Assembly: GCF_932526225.1 (NCBI RefSeq)
Contig: NC_064034.1
Coordinates: forward strand, 6,868,001 to 6,932,000
Direction of reading: 5' to 3'
Length of the DNA: 64,000 nt
DNA from: Nematostella vectensis
Taxonomy: Eukaryota > Cnidaria > Anthozoa > Actiniaria > Edwardsiidae
Under the pieces are notes generated by a model. That model made no database searches. It saw nothing but the letters and a program-made list of their open reading frames with translations, and was not told the origin of the DNA. Position numbers and translations under genes: made by a program. Positions 12,901-23,719 of this stretch are shown here, one piece after another (within the stretch, counting starts at the first letter, position 1; the number at the start of each line of letters is the position of its first letter).

Positions 12901-15125
12901 TTGAAGTTCATGATCTTCCTCTTTCTTGAGTGATTCCTGATAAAAAGAAACAAGAAAAAATAGAGTTGAAGTAGTATCACATAGTCTCACTTTTCGCTTA
13001 TTGTAAATTCTTCGAAAGCAGTACCAGTCATAAGTCACTTTTAACGGTTATGTCAAATATAGAATGGCTGATATATGTTTATCCATGAAGTTGACATACC
13101 AAGTCAAATTCCTTGCTCCATTCAGCTACAACCTCAGCAGATATATGGGTGGGAAGCTTGTGTTCCTCTGGTGGATGGGTATAGAACTGAATTTTCCCGC
13201 TGTACAAAGATGAAATGCAACTTGTAATTAAATTAGAGCCTTAGAATAGTAGTATTTCTATTTTACTTAAGGGCAGGGGGGAAGCCCTGTTACCCCTAAA
13301 TTCTATAAAACAGATCTTAATATTTGCAACATTGGTGGATGTATGAGGGAACACATGCAAGATCTCAGCATACGCTACCACCTATTTCTTTTAGCAGAAA
13401 TCCCATGTGTGCACTGTCATCGTCCCACTGCCATCGAAAACCTTAATTTCGTCAATAGCAAGTTGAGAATGGAGTGCAAGTGCCAATGCGATTGCATTAG
13501 GGCAGCAATAGTATAGTAAGTCATGTACCTATTCCAGTCTCTTAGGAGTGTTTTCCCTGCAGCATTTATGTCTGGCACTCCACCTGAGGAATTAAACATT
13601 TCCATAAATAACATTGGACAAGTCATGGCATGGCATTCTGCCTGACGAATGAGACATTACATAAATAGCATTAGACAGGGCTTCTGGAATTACGTGGCTT
13701 TTGCCACGTAATCCACAAATTTCCGCGTAATCCCGCGTAAGTTAAGTGCACGGCTGATGTGTTCTTTTAGGGTTCTTACCTCTATTTCTCGTAAAAAAGA
13801 GAGATATTCTTCCTAAGAGTGCGATATTTCGAACTGAATTTCGAAAACAAATAAAACGACTAGGTGTTCTTTGATAGACCGCGAAGGCCTAGGACTAATA
13901 ATAAAATACCTTTTTTAATTGGCTGGTGGCTAGGAGCCAATGAAAACTTGCCTTAGATATTTTCATGCAAAAAATAACCATTTCAAGTTATTTCGGTACA
14001 AAATGTAGTTTGGGCGTAACAGTTGATATTCTGTGTAATTTAGCACGTAATCCACTAAAGAATCCTGCAAAATTTTGATTTTTAAAGAAAAATGTATCGC
14101 AAAATACAGCGTAATTTAGCACATAATGATTGATTTTCCGCGTTATTTAGCACATAATTTAGCAAAGAATCCTGCGTTTTTTTCCGCATAATTCCAGAAG
14201 CCCTGAATAGACAAGTCATAGCATGGCATTCTGCCTGACGAATGAAAAATTGCCATAAATAGCATTAGACAAGCATGCCATGGCATTCCGCCTGACAAAT
14301 AAGACATTTCCATGAATAGCATTGGTAAAGTCACGGAATGGCATTTTGCCTGGAGAATAAAACATTTTCATAATAAGATAGGACAAGTCATGACATGGCA
14401 TTCTGCCTGGAGAATAAAACATTTTCATAATAAGATAGGACAAGTCATGACATGGCATTCTGCCTGGAGAATAAAACATTTTTATAATAAGATAGGACAA
14501 GTCATGACATGGCATTCTGCCTGGAGAACAAAATATTTTTATGAATACATTGCAGGATGTTGGCTAAATTAGGAAGGAATGATTTTACATATTCGGTACC
14601 TTTTTTCAGCTTCCCCAGTCGTTTTCCCAGATGTGTAAGGAATTCATTACTATCCTTGTAATCAGGAACTGAATACTTTTCCATCACCTGTAAGAATTTT
14701 CTCATCATTTATCAACTCAATCACAACAGCACATTCATAAATTGCATTTTGTAATGAATATTCTGTGTAATAACATTGTATTGGGTTTATTTTACCATAC
14801 AGAATGTACCTGTTGTTTGTTGCATCTTCTGAGGATTGCCTCAACTGGGGGAATGGGGTCCTCAATATTCTCAATCTACAAAGATTAAGAGATTATGTCA
14901 GTCAGAATACACTTACATAAACAATGCTGTTGTCATATTCTATTTACAGTCATCTTCAGAGATCCTAACATATATGATAAAAATATATACAGTAGGTCTC
15001 TCTATAAAGATCACCAACATCATCAGAGTTTTTGGCAGGGACTCTTTAAGAAACAGCAAATATATATATATATACACCGCTCTACTTTCGAGTATTGAGC
15101 ACTTTCTATGAAAGCCTTCAACCAT

Positions 15126-15181
<56 letters not shown>

Positions 15182-15358
15182 TTAGTTTGAGAAAAATACA
15201 AACTACATAGGTTTCCCTACAGGTCTGTTTCCACGAAAGTGGGCAACCACGAAACAGACCTGTAGGGAAACCTATGTAGTTTGTATTTTTCTCAAACTAA
15301 CACTATACACCGCTCTACTTTCGAGTATTGAGCACTTTCTATGAAAGCCTTCAACCAT

Positions 15359-15449
<91 letters not shown>

Positions 15450-18400
15450 CTAAGTACTACACAACCTTGACGCAGTTCCTTAGAATGATGGCGGCATCAG
15501 AGTCCCCTGTGTCCATGATGATGCCAGGGCTGTCCAGGAGCTTGATGTGCTTATCCAACTGGACTTCCTGCATGGATCTGGAAACACAAGAAAATACCGT
15601 ATCAAATACACACTTTAAATGGTGATCATTTAACGAAAAAATGCAAACCACTGCTGCAATGAAACACAACAAACTTTCTACATGTCTCTCTCTTTACTTA
15701 CTTGGTGACACCGGGTGTTGCTCCAACTGTGCAAGTTCTACTTCTCTTGAGACTATTAATAATACTGAAGAAAAAAGGAGAACAGATGATTACTGTATGT
15801 ATCTTATAGAACAGATGATTACTCTTGTATGTCTCTTATAGAACAGATGATTACTGTACAGTATGTCTCTCATAGAACAGATGATTACTGTATGTCTCTT
15901 ATGGAAGAGATGATTACTGTATGTCTCATAGAACAGATGATTACTGTATGTCTCTTATAGGATGATTACTGTGTGTCTCTTATAGAACTGATGATTTCTG
16001 TATGTCTCTTATAAGAACAGAAGATTACTGTATGTCTCTTATAGAACAGATGATTACTGTATGTCTTTTATAGAACAGATGATTACTGTTTGTCTCTTAG
16101 AGTGCATAAGGAGGTGGGGACAGTAATAACAATCAAGTGGTGGTGGTAATGACAATCAAGAGGCAACAGAAGATCACCATGGTAGGAAGAAAATCAATTC
16201 TATAAAGAGAGCTCAATTATGCTGACAAACATATAATTTCCAATTGCATCCTAATTCGTATTACAATCAATGCAATGCATGTACAGTACCGCTCTCGAAC
16301 ATGTGGACATATGTTCGCGAAATTCGCGAACACCGTTCGCGAAATTCGCGAACAACGTTCGCGAAATTCGCGAACAATGTTCGCGAAATTCGCGAACACT
16401 ATTCGCGAAATTCGCGAACAACGTTCGCGAACAGCTGATTTTCGCGAACACAGTGTTCGCGAACAGACCGGGACAAACCGATTGACAAACGGGAACTCGT
16501 ACCGTGTAACCGAAGACTTACAGTACTGATACTCACTTAAAATACATACGGGAGTTCTGCAAGCGATTCAAATAAATTGTTCGTGTAAAAGTCAGCTGAG
16601 AGCTATGGTTATCGTTAAAATCAGAAACAACAAATTCAGTTATAGTCTGATATGCCTTCAGTTCAATTATTTGTAGACGATCAAGACAAGACACTTACAA
16701 GTTTGAGAAATAAAGACGATAAAGATGGCGGATGAAAGCCAAAGCATGCGAAGGATTCGATCGTGGATTTACGAGGGCAGACACAGGCAAAAAAGTTAGT
16801 TAGTTTATTCTGAAAAGCTTGCCTCGAAGAGGGAAGGAATGTCGATATTCTTCGAAGATTGTCGAATGTGACAACTGCTAGCGAATACTTTTGAACAGCG
16901 GGAAGCCATTTATTTAACAAATACTTGTATTACACACGGGATAATTAATTTGGGGAAGGAATGCCGACCACTTGATATTCTTCGATGATTTTCGAATGTG
17001 TGAAAACTGCTAGCGAAGAATTTTGAAATTCTATTTGACAAATACTTGTAATAAACATGGGAGAAGGAATGCCGATCGCTTGATATCCTTCGAAGATTTT
17101 CGAATGTGTGAAAACTGCTAGCGAAGAATTTTGAAATTCTATAATTGACAAATACTTGTAATAAACACGGGAGAAGGAATGCCGATCGCTTGATATCCTT
17201 CGAAGATTTTCGAATGTGTGAAAACTGCTAGCGAAGAATTTTGAACATCAGAAAGCCATCTCTTTAACAAAGACTTAGACACGGGAGAATAAGTTTGAGG
17301 TGGGAATGCCGATCGCTTGATATTCTACAAAACCCGAAAAGAAGACATTTATAGTAGAGCATGTTGTCGCTGACTCATGTATTCGAACACAAACGACTAC
17401 TACTAACAGTTTTCACACATTCGAAAATCTTCGAAGAATATCAAGCGATCGGCATTCCTTCCTCAAACTAATTCTCCCGTGTCTAATACAAGTTTTTGTC
17501 ATATAAATGGCTTCCCAGTGTTCCAAAGGATTGGCTAGCAGTTTTCACACAATCGAAAATCTTCGAATAATATCGAGCGATCGGCATTCCCTCCTCAAAC
17601 TAATTCTCCCGTGTTTAGTACAAGTCTTTGCTTTGTCAAATAATGGCTTCCCGATTTTAAAAGTCTTCGCTAGCAGTTTTCACACATTCGAAAATCTTCG
17701 AAGAATATCAAGCGATCGGCATTCCTTTCTCAAACTAATTCTCATGTGTTTATTACATGTCTTTGTCAAATAAATGGCTTCCCGCTGTTATTAAGTCTTC
17801 GCTAGCAGTTTTCACACATTTCGAAAATCTTCGAATAATATCAAGCGATCGATCGGCGTTTCTTCCTCAAACTAATTCTCCTGTGTTTATTGCATGTCTT
17901 TGTCAAATAATGGCTTCCCGCTGTTATTAAGTCTATGCTAGCAGTTTTCACACATTTCGAAAATCTTCGATGAAAATCAAGCGATCGGCATTCCCTCCTC
18001 AAACTAATTCTCCCGTGTTTAGTACAAGTCTTTGCTTTGTCAAATAAATGGCTTCCCGCTTTTCAAAGTTTTCGCTTAAAGTTAACACACATTCGACAAT
18101 CTTCGAAGAATATCAAGAGATCGGCATTCCCTCCTCAAACTATTTCTCATGTGTTTATTACATGTCTTTGTCAAATAAATGGCTTCCCGCTGTTATTAAG
18201 TCTTCGCTAGCAGTTTTCACACATTTCGAAAATCTTCGAATAATATCAAGCGATCGATCGGCGTTCCTTCCTCAAACTAATTCTCCTGTGTTTATTGCAT
18301 GTCTTTGTCAAATAATGGCTTCCCGCTGTTATTAAGTCTACGCTAGCAGTTTTCTGACACATTTCGAAAATCTTCGAAGAAAATCAAGCGATCGGCATTC

Positions 18401-21400
18401 CCTCCTCACACTAATTCTCCCGTGTTTAGTACAAGTCTTTGCTTTGTCAAATAAATGGCTTCCCGCTTTTCAAAGTATTCGCTAGCAGTTAACACACATT
18501 CGACAATCTTCGAAGAATATCAAGCGATCGGCATTCCCTCCTCAAACTAATTCTCCCGTGTTTAGTACAAGTCTTTGCTTTGTCAAATAAATGGCTTCCC
18601 GCTGTTTAAAAGTATTCGCTAGCAATTAACACACATTCGAAAATCTTCAAGGAATATCAAGCGATCGGCATTCATTCCCCAAACTAATTCTCTGTCTAAT
18701 ACAAGTCTTTGTCAAATAAATGGCTTCTCGCTGTTCCAGCTGTTATTAAGCCCTGGATCACACGTTACCGTTCGTCAAACCGTTTATTTTGCATCTGTTC
18801 GCGAACAGCGTGTTCGCGAACAGTCTATATGTTCGCGAATTTCGCGAACGTTGTTCGCGAATTTCGCGAAAGTCGTTCGCGAATTTCGCGAACACTGTTC
18901 GCGAATTTCGCGAACGCTGTTCGCGAATTTCGCGAACGTTGTTCGCGAAAGTTTCGCGAACAGTGTCCCTATGTTCGTGAGCGGTACTGTATACCTGCTT
19001 TTCCCCACATTAGGGAACCCAACTACTCCAACTGTGATTGAGGTTTTAATGTCTTTATTTCTACAGTAGTTTCCTAGCAGTTTGAGCAGTGTCTCAGCTC
19101 CTAGACATGAGCTTGAGGAGAGGACATCTTTGCCAGCAAGACTGACGGGAACTTTGCTGTGACTCTGAAAATATTAATCAATCACAGCCATAACACTTAT
19201 CCAACCATGTTTAGGACTATCTTTTTTTTTTTGCAAAAACAACCTTCAAAATCAGGGTGTGTCTTAGCCACAGAACCACATCTTATACATGAAAGTTCTT
19301 TGATACATTTGAAACATAGTTTGAAGCAGCATGTTTTGTTTCTTAATTTGCTTTTGCAGTTGAGCCTTAAAAATCAAGGTGCAGCAGAAGTGTTTGAATC
19401 AACATGTATTAAGGGAAAACCATGACTACATTTATATACAGTAAATAGTTGATATCTTTATTTAGTTTTGATACTCTACAATCTGTTGTAAAACCCTGTG
19501 CCATACCAAGTCCTGTTTTTGTGTTTGTGGGTGCGCTACAGTCTGTACAACCCTATCTACCAAACATACCAGGTTCTGTTTTTGTGTTTGTGTTGATGCC
19601 TTGAAGATGACAGCAGGAAACTCGTTTCTTAGATACTTCAGCCATTTCTCAGCAATATCTTTAGGGACAAGGTCTGGAAATGTTTAAAGTCACTTGTCAT
19701 TGAGTAGAATGACCTTACAGTAGAACAGAGTGTTGACAAAAACATGCCATACAGGAATAACTATAGTCCTATTTTTCATCTAAATATCCAAACAGAACCT
19801 TGAATGCAGCTAGTTCTTACCAATTTTGTTTAGGATAAGAACAAGTTTTTTAGTTGCACCAGCGGCTATAACAGCTTGCTCCACTTGGGGACAGCGGCAA
19901 CCAATTGGATCCCTTGCATCAAGGACCTCAAGAATGACATCTGCTGCCTCTACGACCTAAGACACAAGCAATAAGCTTAACAAATCACATCTACATATAG
20001 TCTTTAAAATCAAAAGATCAAGTTATACACTTAATAAAACATATCTACATACTGAAAAAAACAGCCTTAAATCAAAGGCTCTTTTTGCCAAAATAAAATA
20101 CCTACAGTAACACAAAATATCACAATACTGTTATGCAATGTGTGTTTTGCATGTTGACAATCAAGAAAGGTAGGACATTGCAATTCTTTGAATTGGCAAG
20201 GACAATGTCTTTGTCAAATTTTGTTATGATTTTTTAGTATTGATTTTTGAACATTTTTCCCCTGCAAACAGAGACGCTGCAAAATCAGGCTTCTCCCTTG
20301 TGTTATCTGACTTTATAGTTGCAGTTTTGGCTGCTTGTGTTTGTGCTGAGAAAAAGCTCACCATAACACAAAAACAAAGAGGTGCAAATTGTCAAGTACT
20401 ATAAAATGCTAAAATAAAGAAAAAGAAAATATCTGCTAGCCTTTTACTTTTTTGATGGGAAACTAAGAACTTTAATCTTAGGGAAGGTTCATCATTTATC
20501 GGGGGGTGGGGGGGGGGGGGTGCTAAGTTTAATTGTTTTCTGGTTCAAAAATTTTGACACTCACCCAATCTAAAGCACAAAAATGGTGACCCTCCCCCCA
20601 AAAGGCTACCAAAAATTAAGGCCCTCCCCAAAAACAAAATAAAGCTGAAATTATTGTATGTGTGTGAGGGGTGGGGGGGGGCACTGGCTTAGACATGCCC
20701 ATAAAGGGGCAACGTAGCAGGCCTTAAACACCACCAAGCCAGGAGAAAAGTTGATTTCAAGCTAATTTATCAGTGGTGTAAATAATATTTTCTTGGGGGG
20801 TCTGGGGGCATGCTCCCTGTAAAAATTTTGCCATTTTCAGATATATGAAATGCTTATTATTGTTAAAACCTAAATAGAATAAAGCATCATTAGCTTAATC
20901 AAAAAGCAATATTTTTAAAATCATACCACCAATCTGAAAAGTTATTTGGGGGGACTCTGACATGATCGAAATTCATAAATACAGTGATGGAAGTTAATAA
21001 AACCAAAACTCAAAAGATAAAAATAGTAGAGACCACACTTTGGGGGATAACGATTTTCAACGGCAGCCAAAGGAAAGTCATGAAAGTGCAAGCAGAAGGT
21101 GCATCACATTCATTTATATATTTTGTAGAAGGTCTGGGGTTCTCCCCAGGAAAAAATTTAAATTCCAGACTTTTAGGAGGCTTGGAAATTGATCAGAATA
21201 CCTGTTAAAAAATAAGGCGCTCCCCTAAACCCTGTATCAAAATTTGAGGCCTTCCGCTCAAAAAATCACAACCTTCCCCCCTATAAATAATGACCCTTCC
21301 CTTAGAAGATCGATAGACATCAGTAACAAATGTTAAGTGCATGCACACACTCAACTTATATATGGAAAACTTTTCTAAAAACATAGCGCATATACAGTAA

Positions 21401-23719
21401 AGTATATCTTATGGCTCAGTAATTTATTGACAATAGCAGTCACAGGCCGAAAACAGCAGCCTTCTTATAAATTTAAGTTTTAACCCCAAGTTTTTATACT
21501 GGAAGTAAACATATGAAAGCATAGATAGACAAGAGAAAATTTATGGATGATTGGTCCAGCCATCAGACAATCCAATGCAATAGAATTCCCTAAAATAATT
21601 TTCCCAAAATGCTTTGCAAGCATTCACACAAAAAAACAGTACAAGTAATTTGCTTAAAAAACACAAAAATTATTCATCATCCAAGAATTCATCACTTACC
21701 TTTTTAAACTCCCTGTAGTATGCTTTGAGAGATGTTTCTGGGTACAAATATGAATAATACTTCTGTTAATTCTAAAACCTTTTACACTAAATATGTGGAT
21801 TAATGTTTAGATGGGATGTAAAACCCAATAGATGTACCAAAACAATACTGATTACTAAAAGGTATTGACTGATACAGTATTTGCTTGCTATAGAGATAAA
21901 GAAAACAATGTAAAGAATATTTGCACTGAATCTCCTATATCAGCACTTAAACAATAAACTGTACTATATTGTTGCCATAGAAACAAAGACATCCTATGCA
22001 TATCAAACACTACTACTTAAATAGCTTTACCTGCTTTTGGGCCCATAGCAAAGTTATCCTCTTCTGCATCTTTCTTGAGGGCTTTCTAAAGTAAAAGGCC
22101 ACATACACTGTTAGTCTAAATCAACAACAATATAACTTTATAAAAAAAGGGCAGGGGATTACAGGCTCGTACCCAGGATTTTTCTTGGGGGGGGGGGGGT
22201 GCGAAATCTGAAAAAATGGACCTTTCTTAATCTGGGGGGGGGGGGGGGGGTGGGGGGAGGAGGAAGGGAGTTTTCTGATAAAAATCTGAAAAAAAAAGAG
22301 ATTTTTTTATGCCTTTGCAGTATCTCCACGGGTCGTTTATTGTCGGATTTGGCTACATACCAAAATGATCTATCTTAAGCTTTAAATTTTTTCTATAAAT
22401 AGTACGTCTATTGAGAACTGAAAGTGGATCTTCGGCTATTGTGAAGGGGTGCATTTGCACCCCCCCTGGGTACCGGCCTGGATTAAAAGTAGTTTATTTG
22501 TTGCAAACCTTTTTTTCAAACTCCCTGGCACGTTTAATGGCATCCTCTTGCAAATTAAACAGGTTTCTTCGCTTGTTAACTTCTTTCATTCTTTTCTGTT
22601 TTATTCTTTGATTGGCTTCCTCATCCTATACAAAAATGGCGATTAAGTAAAAAATATGCTGTGTTATAATGAACCAACTCTAAAATTATGCATTTTGACC
22701 ATCAATTGTTTCAAAAAAAGTTCCACCCATTGGCCAATATCTGAACATTTATAGGGTTCAGCACTGCAAGGCAACTAGATTTTCGGCCTCCTCAACCAAA
22801 TATTCTAATAGTCCATAATTCTGAAATAATGGCAACTGAATGTGTATTTAGTAGCCATTGGCCCCTAATGAAAAGGTTAATATTTAATATTTTTTTTTAT
22901 GTTTTTGGTATCTCAATAATCACAGCCAAGTCATGGATTATTTGAGATGGGCGAATGGAAATAAATACAACCTTTAATGAAAATAGTTTTTTTTCCTTAG
23001 ACCCATAGTACTGTTAACAATGTCTTGTATCATGTAACTTGCACATAACAAAAATGTCTTATAAATCTTATAAATATTAGCAAAATGAACCAATCTAGAA
23101 TTGATTTGGAATTTTGGAATGTAATCGAGCACCTACAGTATAAAGAAGGTAACGTTACCAATATCCTTGTAATCAGGGAATATTGCCTCACAGGTTTACC
23201 TTTAATTTCTTTTCTTCCATCTGTCGTAGCAACTGGTCTTTGAATGGATAAAGATTTGGAATACCAGGGTCCTTCTTCTCTAAAAACAGAAAAGATACAA
23301 CAAATGACAATTATACTTTACTTACAACAAATGATAACTATTCATACAACAAATGATAATTTTACCTACAACAAATGACAATTATTGTAATCTAGATCAC
23401 ACTGTCAAACTTCCAGCACAGTAACATTTGTCAGTACTCACTTCGTTTAACATTGCCGCTTTTTCTTGCCTCTTTTCTCTGTTTCCGTAAATGCTCTGCT
23501 ACCTAGATAGATAGACGCCAATAAACAAAAACCCTTCATATAAGTTAAAGCAAGCATGTGATTTGACATGTTGGACCTTTCGTTTGACTTTATATCGATG
23601 GCTTGCATCCTCGCGCTTGCTCTTTTTCTCTGGTGAAGGGATGAAAAGGATCACACCATATTTGAGCATTCAGTAAGGCATAAAGGTTGTATTTCATTTT
23701 ACTTACTTGGTCGAACCAT
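3980..23719 (-). CDS. GNL3: GNL3 / nucleostemin, nucleolar GTP-binding protein
   Basis: Twenty exons on the minus strand join without a frame break into 540 codons plus stop (human GNL3 is about 549): 23707-23719, 23577-23629, 23442-23502, 23200-23279, 22509-22625, 22031-22085, 21700-21737, 19821-19956, 19570-19673, 18995-19164, 15702-15764, 15466-15577, 14810-14875, 14600-14687, 13529-13583, 13100-13199, 12900-12936, 9352-9431, 4496-4579, 3980-4090. The start MVRPKKKSKRE and the basic, coiled N-terminus match the GN3L/Grn1 domain, the nucleolar-targeting part. The GTPase is circularly permuted, as in the YlqF/YawG family: NKID (G4) in exon 8-9 precedes GFPNVGKSS (G1) in exon 10-11 and DSPGI (G3) in exon 12. 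DARDP, GCRCPQ and FKAST are also present. The C-terminus is very acidic and ends DFDVDFT. The family works in nucleolar ribosome biogenesis and cell proliferation. GNL3 fits better than GNL3L because of the N-terminus. Introns are filled with mobile elements (separate entries). It shares a short divergent promoter with EXD2. Confidence 0.95.
5434..7888. repeat. Ten dispersed copies of a 15 bp motif, GTAACGTAAATGACA
   Basis: Copies (some with one or two changes) start at 5434, 5456, 5600, 5780, 7129(-), 7150(-), 7503(-), 7519, 7684 and 7874. Four lie left and six right of the transposase gene, none inside it. This placement is that of subterminal transposase-binding repeats. Confidence 0.75.
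5876..7009 (-). CDS. Transposase-like protein of the 4 kb element (DDE-like)
   Basis: This is a single-exon open frame of 377 codons. The methionine at codon 15 ([16 protein letters not shown]) is the more likely start. The N-terminal basic RAYRERK motif resembles a short segment seen at the front of many cnidarian and insect transposon proteins. The core holds MDFAENY, then [13 protein letters not shown], then [12 protein letters not shown]; these supply a D...D...E order compatible with an RNase H-fold catalytic triad (inference). The C-terminus ([16 protein letters not shown]) looks like a small beta-barrel or Tudor-like tail. From memory, relatives are longer, with a Cys-rich middle between the N-terminal motif and MDFAEN, so this copy may carry an internal deletion. 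Superfamily assignment is uncertain. Confidence 0.7.
   Translation of the reverse strand: MLYLMVIVLFEAFKMGKSRAEIQRAYRERKKGKDSNWQQNESIRVQKYYTPASKHRRLKSNLQAGHVVIQMDFAENYNCQSCEEVQSAHWNGPTMVSLHPVVVYYKAEGKDDLEHKSFAFVSEELSHNAAAVYAILGRLNQDLKDLVPDLAIVHYWTDSPTSQYRNKTIFAIVANHKEEFGVPARWNYFEAGHGKGPCDGVGGAAKRMADEAVRSGKVVIDDAHSFFVWATEYQSSVTYIYYSTDDFKMASARLDKYNGTKTVPGTMSMHAICAVDRHTVLTRVTSCYCPDCLSSPKDSHCAWKAAMLTPPSALSLRNELALKVDDFVAAAYEGDWYVGKVQQIDQEDGEALVTFMSRSGTTLRGLPAKMLFGSRGT
8247..8637. mobile_element. 391 bp MITE with TA duplication, nested in the transposon's right inverted repeat
   Basis: Ends are CAAGGCT...AGCCTTG, flanked by TA on both sides (8245-8246 and 8638-8639). Removing it restores the alignment between the two terminal inverted repeats of the 4 kb element, which fixes its limits. 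It is probably Tc1/mariner-like. Internally a 24 bp segment (ACCACAATAGATTACTAGA) is duplicated. Confidence 0.75.
8795..9352 (-). repeat. Minisatellite built from the 3' end and 5' splice site of GNL3 exon 18
   Basis: On the minus strand each unit reads LVMDAEM codons, then /GTATGTACAACACGATTAC. It is the true end of exon 18 (9352) plus its donor, repeated about ten times. Most units are 48 bp, with two longer units of about 77 bp at the distal end. Almost all copies keep GTATGT or GTATAT. Because 48 is a multiple of 3, the array reads open as a false 189-codon frame. Confidence 0.85.
9505..11170. repeat. Diverged tandem repeat, about 0.7 kb unit, in GNL3 intron 17
   Basis: Segments such as GCACCCACCCTTTGG...GAAACCCTG..GGATCCAC and CAGCATTYCAAAGAT recur about 0.7 kb apart (9840-10080, 10450-10720), with a third partial copy to about 11170. 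The first 400 bp are also found at 57675-58085. It looks like a dispersed element duplicated in tandem. Confidence 0.6.
10972..11003. repeat. 32 bp perfect palindrome
   Basis: It is centred on TGATCA; the arm AACCTGAAGATAATGA is followed directly by its reverse complement, with no spacer. Confidence 0.8.
11180..12890. other. Rest of GNL3 intron 17, no supported gene
   Basis: This is A+T-rich sequence with short open frames only. About 12660-12775 matches 56588-56690 in inverse orientation (both hold RCGACTTGGTTTT.GTGGTCATC and TGCAACTCCCAGGCCCCAC), so part is a dispersed repeat. Confidence 0.5.
13584..14540 (-). repeat. Minisatellite built from the 3' splice site of GNL3 exon 15
   Basis: Exon 15 begins at 13583. 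Its acceptor and first bases (minus strand ...TTCCTCAG/GTGGAGTGCC) are followed upstream by units reading ...CATTCGTCAG/GCGGAATGCC and ...TTCTCCAG/GCAGAATGCC, about 57 bp each, with about eight copies in total. Each keeps a pyrimidine-rich tract and AG. A 530 bp MITE interrupts the array. Confidence 0.8.
13676..14205. mobile_element. 530 bp MITE inserted in the exon 15 acceptor array
   Basis: Terminal inverted repeats are CAGGGCTTCTGGAATTA and its complement. The interior is rich in GCGTAATTTAGCACATAAT-like motifs. Flanks ATTAGA/AATAGA may be an imperfect target duplication. No coding capacity. Confidence 0.7.
15062..15465. repeat. 57 bp perfect inverted repeat flanked by duplicated 70 bp segments and (TA)n
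   Basis: The left arm is 15175-15231, the right arm 15251-15307, with a 19-base loop. The arms are exact complements over 57 bases. The sequence before it (15062-15133, ending CAACCATCATTTTATATA) recurs right after it (about 15304-15368), and each copy runs into a long (TA)n tract. On the minus strand the second TA tract ends about 20 bases downstream of the donor of GNL3 exon 12. Confidence 0.9.
15770..16100. repeat. Minisatellite, about 29 bp unit, beside GNL3 exon 11
   Basis: About eleven copies of ATAGAACAGATGATTACTG followed by TATGTCTCTT. The array starts inside the pyrimidine tract of the exon 11 acceptor but the unit does not contain the AG itself. Confidence 0.8.
16284..18989. mobile_element. 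2.7 kb Tc1/mariner-like non-autonomous element with GTTCGCGAA arrays and internal satellite
   Basis: Ends are CAGTACCGCTC(T/A)CGAACAT and its complement, flanked by TA (16282-16283 and 18990-18991), the Tc1/mariner target. Each terminal region is a tandem array of a near-palindromic 22 bp unit (GTTCGCGAAATTCGCGAAC plus spacer) at about 16311-16470 and 18799-18965. The interior is a satellite with units of about 135 bp containing TTCGAAAATCTTCGAAGAAT and AAGCGATCGGCATTCC. Units left of about 17340 are inverted relative to those right of about 17410. No transposase gene. The right end lies 5 bp from GNL3 exon 10. Confidence 0.8.
19495..19600 (-). repeat. Duplicated 5' splice site of GNL3 exon 9
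   Basis: The exon 9 end plus donor (minus strand CAAAAACAGAACCTG/GTATGTTTG) has a second copy about 66 bp downstream in the intron (CAAAAACAGGACTTG/GTATGGCAC, at about 19501-19530). Intron sequence beyond the donor is duplicated too. Confidence 0.75.
20480..21310. repeat. G/C-run-rich dispersed repeat in GNL3 intron 7
   Basis: Contains long poly-G tracts (20501-20520, 20665-20680) and repeated pieces such as CTCCCC(C/T)AAAA and AATTTTTTT. It looks like degenerate MITE sequence. No gene. Confidence 0.4.
22162..22480. mobile_element. 319 bp MITE with GATTA target duplication
   Basis: Ends are CAGGCTCGTACCCAGG and CCTGGGTACCGGCCTG, flanked by GATTA at 22157-22161 and 22481-22485. It contains two poly-G tracts. 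It lies between GNL3 exons 5 and 6. Confidence 0.75.

Noticed and set aside
15341-15625. Frame beginning with a long IYIYIY stretch
   Set aside because: It is the (TA)n tract read through antisense of GNL3 exon 12.
16217-16529. Open frames in both strands reading FANFANxVREFRE
   Set aside because: Translation of the GTTCGCGAA near-palindromic array in the transposon terminus; the same applies at 18709-19069.
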